64,000 nucleotides of DNA, from positions 154,940 through 218,939 of the forward strand of contig NZ_JALGRP010000007.1 of assembly GCF_022815605.1 (NCBI RefSeq). The letters are read 5' to 3'. Position numbers and translations under genes: made by a program. This document shows, piece after piece, positions 41,877 through 50,751 of the stretch. Under the pieces are notes generated by a model. The model saw only the letters and a program-made list of their open reading frames with translations, ran no database searches and had not been told where the DNA came from. The stretch is from Microbacterium sp. VKM Ac-2923. GTDB lineage: Bacteria; Actinomycetota; Actinomycetes; Actinomycetales; Microbacteriaceae. Position 1 is the first letter of the stretch. Every line of letters starts with the position of its first letter.

Positions 41877-44014
41877 GCCGCGTGCGCGTACGCCCCGTGC
41901 GCCAGTTCCTCATGACGGAGTGCGGCCTGTGCTGCGCCGCGATGGTCATGAGCGCCTACGGCGCGCCCCGGCAGATCGCGAGCCTGCGCCAGGACGTGGT
42001 CATCGGCCGCGACGGGCTGACGCTGGCGGGCGTGGCCTCCGCCCTGCGCAGCCGGGGGATGCAGACGCGCGTCTATCGCGCCGCGCAGCACGCCGTGCCC
42101 GCCGTCACCCTGCCGGCGATCGTGTACTGGGACGCCCAGCACATGGTTGTGGTGGAGCGCATCCACCGCGGATCGTGGACGATCGTCGACCCCGCCGGCG
42201 GCCGTTCCACCCTGTCGGAGGCCGAGGTCGCCGAGCACTACTCCGGCATCGTCGTCGAGGCGACGCCCGGCCCCGATTTCGTCGCCGAACCCGGGCGGCC
42301 GAGCGGCATCTGGAAGACGCTGTGGGACATGTGCGCCGGCGCGCGGCGACCGCTCGCCGCCGTGCTGGGGCTGTCGCTGCTGTCGTACCTGCTGATGATC
42401 GCCCTGCCGCTGGCGACGGAGCAGGTGGTGGACATCGCCACCGCCTCGTCGGACCCGACCGCCCTGTCGCCGATCTTCGTCGGCGTCGCCGCGGCGGCGG
42501 TCCTCTACCTGCTGCTGTCGCTCGCGCGCAGCCTCATCGCCTCCACCGTCGTCGCCCGAATCGGTCTGGCCCTCGGGTCGACGACCTTCGGCAAGCTGCT
42601 GCGCCTGCCCTACGCGTTCTTCGCCGCACGCAGCAACGGCGAGCTGATGTACCGGCTGACCAGCCTCGCCGGCATCCGCGACCTGCTGTCGGGACAGCTC
42701 ACCAGCGCGCTGCTCGACGTCGGGGCGCTGGTCATCGTGACGGTGTTCGCCTTCGTGCGGGAGCCGACCCTCGGGGTCGTGGTGCTCGCGCTCATCGTCG
42801 TCATGGCCGGCCTCACCGTGATGGGCGCGAAGGCGTCGCGCCGCATCACCGACGAGGAGATCTCGGCGAACGGCGTGGCGACGGGCATGCAGATCGAGGC
42901 CGTCGGCGCCATCGACGTGCTGCGGGTCGCCGGGGTGTCGGGGTCGTTCTTCGCCGAGTGGCGCGGCCACTTCGGGCGGGCCATCGCGCTGCTCCGGCAG
43001 CGGATGCGCCTGCAGGGAGCGATCTCGACCGCCACGTCGACGATCCAGGTGTTCGGGCCCTTCGCCGTGCTCGCGGTGGGGGTCTCCCTCGCCGACAGCG
43101 GCGTCGTCGGCCTCGGCGCCGCGGTCGCCCTGCAGGCGCTCACCGCCACGGCACTGGGCGCCGTGCAGTCCCTCAGCACGTCGGCGATGCAGGTCGCCCA
43201 GATGGGGGTCTACGTCGAGCGGCTCGCCGACATCCTCGACCAGCCCGACGACACCGTCTTCGGTGACGAGAACGCGGACCTGGACGGGTCGGTGGAGTTC
43301 GTCGACGCCTCCTTCGCCTACCCCGGCGCCGCGACCGAGGCCCTGCGGGGCGTGTCGTTCCGCGTCGAGCCCGGGGAGCGCGTTGCGGTGGTCGGCCCCA
43401 CGGGTTCCGGCAAGACGACCCTGGCGCAGATGCTCGTGGGGCTGCACGCGCCGACCGCCGGCGAGGTGCGCATCGGCGGTCGGGCGCTCAGCGACGTCTC
43501 GCCCGAGTCGCTGCAGCGGATCCTCGCCTGGGTGCCGCAGGACGTCCGGCTGAGCAGCCGATCGGTGGCCAAGAACATCGACTTCGGCGCGGAGGAGCCG
43601 CGCATGGACGAGGTCGTCCGCGCCGCGCACGCCGCGGCTCTCGCGCCCACCGTCGAGGCGATGCCGCTCGGCTACCACACCCACGTCGGCGATCTCGGCG
43701 GGGGACTGTCGGGCGGTCAGAAGCAGAGGGTGGCGCTGGCTCGCGCCCTCGTCCGCTCGCCCCGGTTGCTCGTCCTCGACGAGGCGACGAGTGCTCTCGA
43801 CACCATCACCGAGAGCCGGATCGTCGAGGCCCTCGAGGAGCTGCAGTGCACGCAGATCATCGTCGCCCACCGCCTGTCGACCATCGCGCGGGCGGACCGC
43901 GTCATCGTCGTCGACGAGGGCCGGATCGTGCAGCAGGGCACCCATGACGAACTCATCGCGTGCGAGGGCACGTACCGAGACCTGGTGCAGGCGCAGTTGG
44001 AGGTACGCGCATGA
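41873..44014 (+). CDS. lanT: Lanthipeptide exporter with C39 peptidase domain (LanT)
   Basis: 713 residues. The N-terminal C39 protease (residues 1-135) has Gln11, Cys17 (QFLMTECGLCC), His90 (AQHMVVVERI) and Asp106 (TIVDPAGG), the complete catalytic set. Six membrane helices follow (about 165-440), then an ABC ATPase with Walker A VGPTGSGKTT near 508, signature LSGGQKQRVALARAL and Walker B LLVLDEATSALD. It removes leaders after the SAG sites and exports both peptides. The start is ATG 41873, overlapping the lanM2 stop. Confidence 0.95.
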   Translation: MSRVRVRPVRQFLMTECGLCCAAMVMSAYGAPRQIASLRQDVVIGRDGLTLAGVASALRSRGMQTRVYRAAQHAVPAVTLPAIVYWDAQHMVVVERIHRGSWTIVDPAGGRSTLSEAEVAEHYSGIVVEATPGPDFVAEPGRPSGIWKTLWDMCAGARRPLAAVLGLSLLSYLLMIALPLATEQVVDIATASSDPTALSPIFVGVAAAAVLYLLLSLARSLIASTVVARIGLALGSTTFGKLLRLPYAFFAARSNGELMYRLTSLAGIRDLLSGQLTSALLDVGALVIVTVFAFVREPTLGVVVLALIVVMAGLTVMGAKASRRITDEEISANGVATGMQIEAVGAIDVLRVAGVSGSFFAEWRGHFGRAIALLRQRMRLQGAISTATSTIQVFGPFAVLAVGVSLADSGVVGLGAAVALQALTATALGAVQSLSTSAMQVAQMGVYVERLADILDQPDDTVFGDENADLDGSVEFVDASFAYPGAATEALRGVSFRVEPGERVAVVGPTGSGKTTLAQMLVGLHAPTAGEVRIGGRALSDVSPESLQRILAWVPQDVRLSSRSVAKNIDFGAEEPRMDEVVRAAHAAALAPTVEAMPLGYHTHVGDLGGGLSGGQKQRVALARALVRSPRLLVLDEATSALDTITESRIVEALEELQCTQIIVAHRLSTIARADRVIVVDEGRIVQQGTHDELIACEGTYRDLVQAQLEVRA

Positions 44015-44051
44015 GGATCACCGCCGTCGAACGCACAGAAGGAGGAAGAAG

Positions 44052-44954
44052 ATGACGACACCCATCGTGGTGGCTGAAGGCCTGTCCAAGAGATTCGGTC
44101 GTCGAGACGCGGTCACCGACATGAGCTTCTCGCTGGTCCCCGGACGCGTGTTGGGGCTTCTCGGACCCAACGGCTCGGGGAAATCGACCACCCTGAAGAT
44201 GCTCCTCGGGCTGATGCGGCCGACCGCGGGCACGGCGCTCATCGATGGCGTGCCGTACGCGCGGCTGCGGCATCCCGCCCGCACCATCGGAGCGGCGCTC
44301 GAGAACACGGCGTTCTCGCCCACGCGGTCCGGCCGCGACCATCTCCGCGTGCTCGCTCCGTATGCCGGCGCCTCGAACGCCGAGGTGGATGCCGTGCTCG
44401 AGACGGTCGGAATCTCGGACGACGCCCACCGGGCCGTGAAGCAGTACTCCCTCGGCATGCGTCAGCGTCTGGCGCTGGCGGCGGCCCTGCTCGGACGCCC
44501 GCGGGTGCTCGTGCTGGACGAGCCCGCGAACGGACTGGACCCCATCGGCATCACCTGGCTGCGTCAGACGCTCAGCGCCCTGGCCCAGTCGGGCGTGGCC
44601 GTGCTGGTGTCGAGCCACCACCTCGCCGAGGTGGACCGGGTGGTGCAGGACGTCGTGCTGATGCACCGCGCCCGCACCGTCTTCGCCGGCACCCGCGAGG
44701 ACCTCCTCCGCGGGGCCTCCGTCCTGACGCTCGCGACGGGGGAGAGGGAGGATGCCGTGCGCACCCTGCTGCGGGAGAGGTTCGACCTGCGCCCCCTGCC
44801 CGATGGCCGGTTCTGGGTCGGCGAGCGCGCTGAGGTGCTGGAGGGCGTGCTGCGCACCCGCGGCATCGACCGGGGAGAGGCGTCGGTGACGGCCGCCGAC
44901 CTCGAGTCGGCCTTCATGGTGCAGACCGCGACGACGACGGCGGTGGCGCAATGA
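44052..44954 (+). CDS. Lantibiotic self-protection ABC transporter ATPase (LanF-like)
   Basis: 300 residues from the ATG at 44052, preceded by a strong AAGGAGGAAG site. ATPase motifs are LGPNGSGKSTTLKML (Walker A), YSLGMRQRLALAAALLG (signature) and VLVLDEPANGLDP (Walker B). The C-terminal ~80 residues form the regulatory extension seen in LanF/BcrA-type proteins. With the next gene it would pump the mature lantibiotic from the membrane to protect the producer. A role in another export cannot be excluded from sequence alone. Confidence 0.88.
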   Translation: MTTPIVVAEGLSKRFGRRDAVTDMSFSLVPGRVLGLLGPNGSGKSTTLKMLLGLMRPTAGTALIDGVPYARLRHPARTIGAALENTAFSPTRSGRDHLRVLAPYAGASNAEVDAVLETVGISDDAHRAVKQYSLGMRQRLALAAALLGRPRVLVLDEPANGLDPIGITWLRQTLSALAQSGVAVLVSSHHLAEVDRVVQDVVLMHRARTVFAGTREDLLRGASVLTLATGEREDAVRTLLRERFDLRPLPDGRFWVGERAEVLEGVLRTRGIDRGEASVTAADLESAFMVQTATTTAVAQ

Positions 44955-45745
44955 CCGCGTTCGCCACCTCGCTGCGCGTCGAGCAGCGGAAGGTCACCAC
45001 CGTCCACCTCTGGTGGATCCTGCTGGGGGCGCTGGCCGTGGTGTCGCTGGCGGCCCCCGCGGGACTCGTGGTCATCGCCCGCGCCGCCCCCATGTCGCCG
45101 CTGACCTTCGCCACCTCGACGGAGGTGCTGGTCGCGTTGAACATCATCGGCGCCCTGGGCTACATCGTCCCGCTCGGGATGGGGGTGCTGATCTACTCGA
45201 GCGACCTCGCGCGCCGCACCCTGGCGCTGACGCTGCTCGGCGAGCCCCGGCGCCTGCGCGTCTACCTTGCGAAGCTCGTCGTCGCGGCGGCCTTCGGAGC
45301 CGTCGCCGGCGCCGTGACGGCGGTGACCGGTGCGGTCAGCGGTGTCATGGCCTTCCAGGCCACCGGGTCGCTCCCCGGTGACGCCTTTGCCGCCGCCGTG
45401 GTCGACCTGCTTCCGGTCATCCCCGTCTTCGCGCTGTGGAGCGCGCTCGGCGTGGGGTTGGGGGCCCTCGTCGGATCCCCCGTCGTCGCGATCGTCGGCG
45501 TGGTGGTGGTGACCCAGGTGGTCGAACCCGTGGCTCGGGTGCTAGCGGCGTCGTCCGGCCTGCCCGACGCGGTGGCGTTCTTCCCCGGTGCGGCGCATGA
45601 CGCGGCCATCGGCGGGACGCTGATGACGTTGGCATCCGGGGCCGAGCCGCCGTCGGCACTCGTCGGCGCGTTCGTCCTGCTCGCCTACGCGGCGGTGTTC
45701 GTGACGGCCGGCGCGGTGCGCGCGCAACGCTACGAGCTCACGTGA
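44951..45745 (+). CDS. ABC permease, probable lantibiotic immunity (LanE/G-like)
   Basis: 264 residues with about six membrane helices and no signal peptide, the size of LanE/LanG-type or ABC-2 permeases. Segments include VHLWWILLGALAVVSLAAPAG, LNIIGALGYIVPLGMGVLIYSSD and a paired set around residues 115-215. It overlaps the ATPase gene by four bases, so the two form one transporter. Only a single permease is present, whereas classic LanFEG systems have two. It may act as a homodimer. Confidence 0.85.
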   Translation: MTAFATSLRVEQRKVTTVHLWWILLGALAVVSLAAPAGLVVIARAAPMSPLTFATSTEVLVALNIIGALGYIVPLGMGVLIYSSDLARRTLALTLLGEPRRLRVYLAKLVVAAAFGAVAGAVTAVTGAVSGVMAFQATGSLPGDAFAAAVVDLLPVIPVFALWSALGVGLGALVGSPVVAIVGVVVVTQVVEPVARVLAASSGLPDAVAFFPGAAHDAAIGGTLMTLASGAEPPSALVGAFVLLAYAAVFVTAGAVRAQRYELT

Positions 45746-45848
45746 GCGGGGTTCGCCGAAGGTCCATCGGAAATCTGGTCGATCGGCCGAATCGGCCGTC
45801 GGCTCGGCCGTCTACCGTGAGAACACTCACCGAGCAGAAGGAGAGATC

Positions 45849-46073
45849 GTGAACAAGTGGAAGAGCGTCGAGGCGATCGTCGTCGGCGTCTGTGCTGTCA
45901 TCGCTGTCGTGCTGGGCCTGTTCGTGGCTCCACTGGTGCCCGGGTTCGTCCCGAATCTGCAGATCGTGGCGGTGCTCATCGGCGCGGCTCTGGCCGTCTA
46001 CGCGTGGTGGTTGTGGCGTCGAGCCGGCACCGCGGCGAGGGCGGACACGTCCCCCGATCCCGTGACGCGCTGA
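45849..46073 (+). CDS. Small two-helix membrane protein at the end of the lanthipeptide cluster
   Basis: 74 residues from a GTG with AAGGAGAG upstream. It has two membrane helices (SVEAIVVGVCAVIAVVLGLF and VPNLQIVAVLIGAALAVYAW) and a short charged C-terminus. It has no recognised family. It lies 103 bp after the immunity permease on the same strand and before a terminator. It could be an accessory immunity protein (LanI-like in position and size) or unrelated. The 100-bp gap contains three TCGGCCG repeats (45783-45810), so it may have its own promoter. Confidence 0.7.
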   Translation: MNKWKSVEAIVVGVCAVIAVVLGLFVAPLVPGFVPNLQIVAVLIGAALAVYAWWLWRRAGTAARADTSPDPVTR

Positions 46074-46263
46074 CTCGCGCGGGCCACGCCCCGGTCATCG
46101 CCGGGCGCGGCCTTCGCGCGCGTTGCGTATCGAACGTGCTCGGCGCCCTTCGCCCCCTGTGGCGGGCCCGGCCTGCCAAGACGTCACCGGCTGATTCAGA
46201 TTGGCGCGTCACCGCTCCGGAGGCAGTGACCACCGGGTGCCCGTCGAGCAGCTCGGCAAGAAA

Positions 46264-46300
46264 GGGGAGCGGATGCCGAGACCCCCGGCATCCGCTCCCC
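46264..46300. terminator. Bidirectional terminator between lanthipeptide cluster and GH32 gene
   Basis: Perfect 15-bp stem GGGGAGCGGATGCCG (46264-46278) and CGGCATCCGCTCCCC (46286-46300) with a 7-base loop. It lies 12 bp from the GH32 stop codon and ~190 bp after the last plus-strand gene. It is flanked by AAA on the left and TT on the right. Confidence 0.85.
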
Positions 46301-46311
46301 TTCCACCCCTC

Positions 46312-49300
46312 CTACGGCCGCCGCACCACCACCCCCACCGGCTTACTCACCGTGGTCCCCGCGGCGTTCGTGAACTCGACCCGGTACGTGTGCTTCCCGA
46401 CGCCGGCTCCGGTCACCTCGGCGCGCGCCGTCTGCGGGAGCGGGGTGCGCGGGGTGAGCGTCCCCTCCGCGATGACGGTGTCGCCCTCGAGGAACCGATA
46501 GCCGGTCGCGTTGGTTCCCGACCGCAGGGTCGCGGTGAGGGTGAACGTGCCGTCGCCGTCGCGGTTGTCGTGGGTCAGCACGGGCGTCGCGGGCAGGCCT
46601 TTCGTCACCTTCACTGTCGTGCTCGACGTCTTGGTCACGCCCTTCGCGTTCACCAGTTCGCCGGTGTAGACGTAGGTGCCGTTCTTCTTCCCCGAGACCG
46701 CGACCTTCGCCGACTGCGGTGCCGTGCCGCGGTACTCCAGCGGGACGGTGGCGATGAGCGTGCCGTTCTCGTACAGGCGGAAGGCCGTGGCGTTCTGTCC
46801 CTTCAGCAGGGTCATCCGCACGGTGTAGTCGCCGGTGGAGAAGAGGTTGTCGTGCCAGAGCGTCGCTTTGCCCGGCTTCGCGGTCGCGCCGTCGGGAACG
46901 GTCACGGGCGCGGACCAGTCCGACCGCGGCGATTCGCCGACCGCGTTGACCGCGGTGACGGCGAAGCGCGCCGTGGTGCCGGGTGTCAGGCCGGTGACGG
47001 ATGCCGTGCGCGATGCGGTCGTGGCCACCGCGGCATCCACTCCCTCCCGGTAGACGCGGTACTCGGTGACGGGTGCGCCTCCGTCGTCGGCGGGGGCGGC
47101 CCACGAGACCGTGGCACCACCCGTCTGCGGTATGGCGGCCACCGCCGTGGGAGCGCCGGGGGCTTGGTCGGCTTTCCACATCGTGGGGAGGAGGGGCGTC
47201 ACGCGAATGCTCTCGATCGTCGCGGCGCCTCCCTCGGACCACCCGGTGATGTCGTCGGCGCCGACGTTCGGGAACACCTGGTCGGTGATCGTGGTGCGCC
47301 CGCCTGCGGCGAAGAGCTCGACCGAGGCGCGGTCGAGGTACGCCTCGAGGGTGACGGTTCCGTCGACGAGGGCGACCGGGGCGTCTTCGACCGAGGCGAA
47401 GGCGGGGTGGAAGCCCACGTTGCCCGAGTCGCGACGGTCGATGAACGCGCGTCCCGTGATGGTGTCGTAGCCGATGCGGGTGCCCGAGGTGTCATCGCCG
47501 AAGACGGTGATGCCCGCCTGCGTCGCGTCACCGGGACGCAGGGTGACATCGACCCTCACCACGTCGCCGCTCAGCTGCAGGTCCGTCTCGCCGTCGACCG
47601 TCACGTCCCTGCGGGTCTGCGCGTTCGCGGCATCCAGCTGCCCGGCGATCTGGGGGACGACTCTCTGGGTGAGGCGCGGACCCTCGGGGGTCGTGGTGAG
47701 GGTGACCTCGCGGGGGAGAGCCATCGAACTCCGCCACGGCGAGGTGGGGATGTCGTTGGCGTAGTCCCAGTTGTTCATCCACCCCTGCATGACCCGGGTG
47801 TTCCTATCGGGAGTGCCGGAGTAGCTCACCGAGGCGTAGTAGTCGCGGCCCCAGTCGAGCCAGTCATAGCTCTCGAGCCGTGTGGGCGCAGCCTGATCGG
47901 CGAACATCACCTGGTCGAGCAGCACGTGACCCCACCCGGAGCGGTTGTTGTCGATGACCCGGATGCTGGCCTGCCGGCCCTCGAACTCCGAGACGTCCCA
48001 GCCGGCCCAGTCGAGGTTCTCGCTGTCGGACCCGGTGGCCGAGCGGACGACCTTGCCGTCGACGACGAGGTTGACGCTCGTCTCGTCGCTGCGCACCTGG
48101 GCGGGGGTGTCACCGACCACGACGTGGTCGAAAGTGAGATGGCCCCACCCGCCGGTCGCCTCGTCGCGGATGCGGATCTGCGCCTGCCGATCGGCATACT
48201 CCGACACGTCCCACGACACCCAGTTCAGGGCACCGGCCTCGGGCCCGGTCTGCGAGCGGACCACCTCGCCGTCGACCACGAGTTCCGCCTGCAGGGTACC
48301 GTCGGTGCGCTTTCCGCCGCCGATGAGGAACGACACGTAGTCGCCGTTCAGGGTGAAGGTGGGGGAGAGCATCTCGCCGGTGTTGTCGTCGCCGCGCGGA
48401 CCGCCCTCCCACGTGTTGATGCGCTTCGCGCCGAGGTAGTAGTCACCACCGGCGGTGGACGGGTTCCGTGCCGGGTCGGTGGCGAAGTCGCCGGTGAGCT
48501 GCCACCCCGTGTCGGCGAGGGTCTGGCCGTCGGCGGTCTCGAAGTCGAAGACGGTGATGCCCGCGGGCGGGTCGTTCGCGAGCTGCGAGCCGTCGACGTG
48601 CGGATGCCGTCCACCGCCCACGAGCAGGTTGATGTACGGATCCGACACGGTGAACGCCGGGGAGTCGAGCGTGCCGACCGGCCAGTCGCCGTCGTGGAAC
48701 CCGTTCACGAGTCCCGCGCCGACGTAGCCGGTGACCGGGCTCTGGCCGTCGAGAGCACCGGATGCCGCGGACAGGCCCCAGGGCCCGTCCTTCCCGTTAC
48801 CCGGCTCGTTGCCGAGGGTCCACCCGTCGAAGGTGCCGTCGTCGAAGCCGGCGAAGACGTCTCCGGCGGGGGTGGCCTGCACGCCCTCGGTGCTCTCGCT
48901 GGTGAAGGTCGTGCCGTCGAACTCGCCGACGAAGTACTGCCCGCCGCTGCCGCCCCCGACAGCGCCGGGGTTCAGGTTGACGACCATCACCCACTTCGTG
49001 TTGTTCGGGTCGCCGTCGACCGGGAGCTCGAACAGGTCGGGGCATTCCCAGATGCCGCCGGTGGAGTTGGCGGGGCCGAAGTCGGACAGGTAGTCCCAGT
49101 CGCGCAGGTTCGCGCTCTTGGACAGCACGACCTTGTGGTCGAGCGCCTCGACCGCGGCCATGACCCAGTACGCGCCGCCGGGTCCGTCGTACCAGAACAC
49201 CTTCGGGTCGCGGAAGTTCGCGGAGTTGCGGTCGAGCACGGGGTTCTTCTCGTACTTCGTCCAGGTGTAGCCGTCGTCGAGGCTGTACGCGAGCGACTGC

Positions 49301-49938
49301 GCCTGCAGGCCCGCGTGGGTGGGGTGCGCCGCTTCATAGGCGCTCGTGTAGATCGCGATGAGCGGGGCGTTCGTGCCGTCGCTGAACCCCGAGGTGTTGT
49401 TCTCGTCGACCACGACGGAGCCCGAGAAGATGCTCTCGATGGGCTGGCCCTGGTCGTTGAACGTCTGCGGGATGGCGAGCGGCTGCTCGGTCCAGGTCAG
49501 CAGGTCGGTGCTCGTCGCGTGGCCCCAGCTCATGTTCCCCCACCGGTCGCCCTGCGGGTTGTGCTGGAAGTACAGGTGGTAGACGCCCTTGTGGAAGACC
49601 ATCCCGTTGGGGTCGTTCATCCAGTTGCGCTCGGGCGAGAAGTGCACGAGGGGGCGGTACTGCTCGTCGCCGGGGGTGACGGATGCCGCGCCGGCGGACG
49701 CGGCGCCGGCGGACGCGGCGAGAGCGGCCGGGGTCGCGGGCGCGGCGAGGGTGGATGCCGCGGACCCCGGCGCCGCGGGGGCGGGCGCGGCGGTCGTGGA
49801 TGCGGCGCTCACCGACGCCGCGGGGGCGGGCTCGGCGTGGGCCGGCGCGATCGCGGTGGCCCCCAGCGACGCCGCCACGGCGATGGTGAGTGCGGCGGCA
49901 AGCGTTCGCGATCCAGTTCTGGGCAGGGAAGTTTTCAC
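46312..49938 (-). CDS. Secreted GH32 fructan hydrolase (levanase/exo-inulinase type), multidomain
   Basis: 1208 residues from a GTG with AAAGGAG six bases upstream. A signal peptide ends APAHA (cleavage after ~35), followed by an Ala/Ser/Pro linker to residue ~88. The GH32 propeller has nucleophile Asp109 in WMNDPNG, FRDPKVFWYDG, and acid/base Glu in WECPDLFELP near 305. A ~250-residue insertion inside the propeller carries a duplicated unit (DGEVVRSQTG and DGKVVRSATG, each followed by WGHL/WGHV). The GH32 C-terminal beta-sandwich follows, then an FN3 domain and two Ig-like repeats (WHDNLFSTGDYT, THDNRDGDGTFT). It would release fructose from levan or inulin outside the cell. The end product specificity is not evident. 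Confidence 0.92.
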   Translation of the reverse strand: MKTSLPRTGSRTLAAALTIAVAASLGATAIAPAHAEPAPAASVSAASTTAAPAPAAPGSAASTLAAPATPAALAASAGAASAGAASVTPGDEQYRPLVHFSPERNWMNDPNGMVFHKGVYHLYFQHNPQGDRWGNMSWGHATSTDLLTWTEQPLAIPQTFNDQGQPIESIFSGSVVVDENNTSGFSDGTNAPLIAIYTSAYEAAHPTHAGLQAQSLAYSLDDGYTWTKYEKNPVLDRNSANFRDPKVFWYDGPGGAYWVMAAVEALDHKVVLSKSANLRDWDYLSDFGPANSTGGIWECPDLFELPVDGDPNNTKWVMVVNLNPGAVGGGSGGQYFVGEFDGTTFTSESTEGVQATPAGDVFAGFDDGTFDGWTLGNEPGNGKDGPWGLSAASGALDGQSPVTGYVGAGLVNGFHDGDWPVGTLDSPAFTVSDPYINLLVGGGRHPHVDGSQLANDPPAGITVFDFETADGQTLADTGWQLTGDFATDPARNPSTAGGDYYLGAKRINTWEGGPRGDDNTGEMLSPTFTLNGDYVSFLIGGGKRTDGTLQAELVVDGEVVRSQTGPEAGALNWVSWDVSEYADRQAQIRIRDEATGGWGHLTFDHVVVGDTPAQVRSDETSVNLVVDGKVVRSATGSDSENLDWAGWDVSEFEGRQASIRVIDNNRSGWGHVLLDQVMFADQAAPTRLESYDWLDWGRDYYASVSYSGTPDRNTRVMQGWMNNWDYANDIPTSPWRSSMALPREVTLTTTPEGPRLTQRVVPQIAGQLDAANAQTRRDVTVDGETDLQLSGDVVRVDVTLRPGDATQAGITVFGDDTSGTRIGYDTITGRAFIDRRDSGNVGFHPAFASVEDAPVALVDGTVTLEAYLDRASVELFAAGGRTTITDQVFPNVGADDITGWSEGGAATIESIRVTPLLPTMWKADQAPGAPTAVAAIPQTGGATVSWAAPADDGGAPVTEYRVYREGVDAAVATTASRTASVTGLTPGTTARFAVTAVNAVGESPRSDWSAPVTVPDGATAKPGKATLWHDNLFSTGDYTVRMTLLKGQNATAFRLYENGTLIATVPLEYRGTAPQSAKVAVSGKKNGTYVYTGELVNAKGVTKTSSTTVKVTKGLPATPVLTHDNRDGDGTFTLTATLRSGTNATGYRFLEGDTVIAEGTLTPRTPLPQTARAEVTGAGVGKHTYRVEFTNAAGTTVSKPVGVVVRRP

Positions 49939-50036
49939 ACGCGCTCCTTTGTGCGTGCCGCCGTGAGGCGGCGACTGACATCGATGTCAGTCCATTGCGC
50001 ACAGACGCTAAGCGGTGTGTGACGGGCTAGTCAATC

Positions 50037-50062
50037 GGTTAACCACGTTAACCTTGTTAACC
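50037..50062. promoter_or_regulatory. Triple GTTAACC repeat upstream of GH32 gene
   Basis: GTTAACC occurs at 50038-50044, 50047-50053 and 50056-50062, exactly 9 bp apart; the first copy is the palindrome GGTTAACC. It lies ~100 bp upstream of the GH32 start and ~40 bp from the end of the convergent-side gene. This suits a sugar-responsive repressor site, for example LacI-type, but no regulator gene is adjacent. Confidence 0.6.
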
Positions 50063-50103
50063 AGGGGAATTGCCCCCGAGTGGGCGCCCCGCGCCCCTGT
50101 TCG

Positions 50104-50751
50104 CTACACCTCGACGACGTCCCCGCCCGCCGTCCGCAGCGTGAGCCGGAACCCCGACTCGTCGCCCGCGACGACCTCGGCGACACCGTCACCCAGCCCG
50201 AACGCGTTCAGGATGCCGACCAGCGGCGCCGGGTCGGGCTCGGTGCGGACGAACGAGACGAGCTCGATCGTCGGGATGTCGCTCAGGCCGGGCTGCGCCG
50301 TGCGCCCCCAGTCGATGAGGAAGGGGACGTCGATCCGGTGATGCTCGCCGCGGGTGAGGCGCCATTCGAGAAGGGTTCCGTCGGGCGTGCGCCGCGACAG
50401 GTCGCTGACGTCACCCGGGTCGTAGCCGCCCGCGCGGGCGGTGGCGACGGTCGCGTCGATGTCGGCCGGGTGCACCGCGTACGCCTGCACCCGCGGCTCG
50501 GTGAGGGAATCGATACCGAACGTGGTCGGTACCGCGGGCTGGGAGCGGTCGGGATCGGGGCCGATCAGCTCGATGTACTGGGGGCCGCGCGAGCCGTCGA
50601 CGGTGAGGGCGACGAGCGCGTTCGCCGTGCCGGTCGGGTGCGCGCCCCCCGGCGCTGCGACGACGCCGGTGCGCTCGGCGAACCAGTCGATCAGGGACGC
50701 GAGGTCGGGGCCGGCGATGACGACGTGATCGAGAAGGCGGGGGATGCTCAT
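50104..50751 (-). CDS. Glyoxalase-like (VOC) domain protein
   Basis: 215 residues. It begins RLLDHVVIAGPDLASLIDWF, the opening strand-helix of a Glyoxalase_3-type VOC domain, with GTANALVAL and QYIELIGPDP in the first half and GGDVVEV at the end. It has a metal-binding-like His in LDHVVI and acidic residues at YIEL. It is the last gene of the leftward luciferase/ABC operon, overlapping the previous gene by four bases. The reaction is unknown. Confidence 0.8.
   Translation of the reverse strand: MSIPRLLDHVVIAGPDLASLIDWFAERTGVVAAPGGAHPTGTANALVALTVDGSRGPQYIELIGPDPDRSQPAVPTTFGIDSLTEPRVQAYAVHPADIDATVATARAGGYDPGDVSDLSRRTPDGTLLEWRLTRGEHHRIDVPFLIDWGRTAQPGLSDIPTIELVSFVRTEPDPAPLVGILNAFGLGDGVAEVVAGDESGFRLTLRTAGGDVVEV

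Noticed and set aside
41201..43945. 914-codon minus-strand frame across lanM2 and lanT
   Set aside because: Low-complexity charged product and no ribosome binding site; the plus-strand genes have full catalytic motifs.
46201..50022. 1273-codon open frame on the plus strand opposite the GH32 gene
   Set aside because: It mirrors the GH32 coding strand and its product is Arg/Val/Gly-rich with no domain. High GC leaves the antisense frame open.
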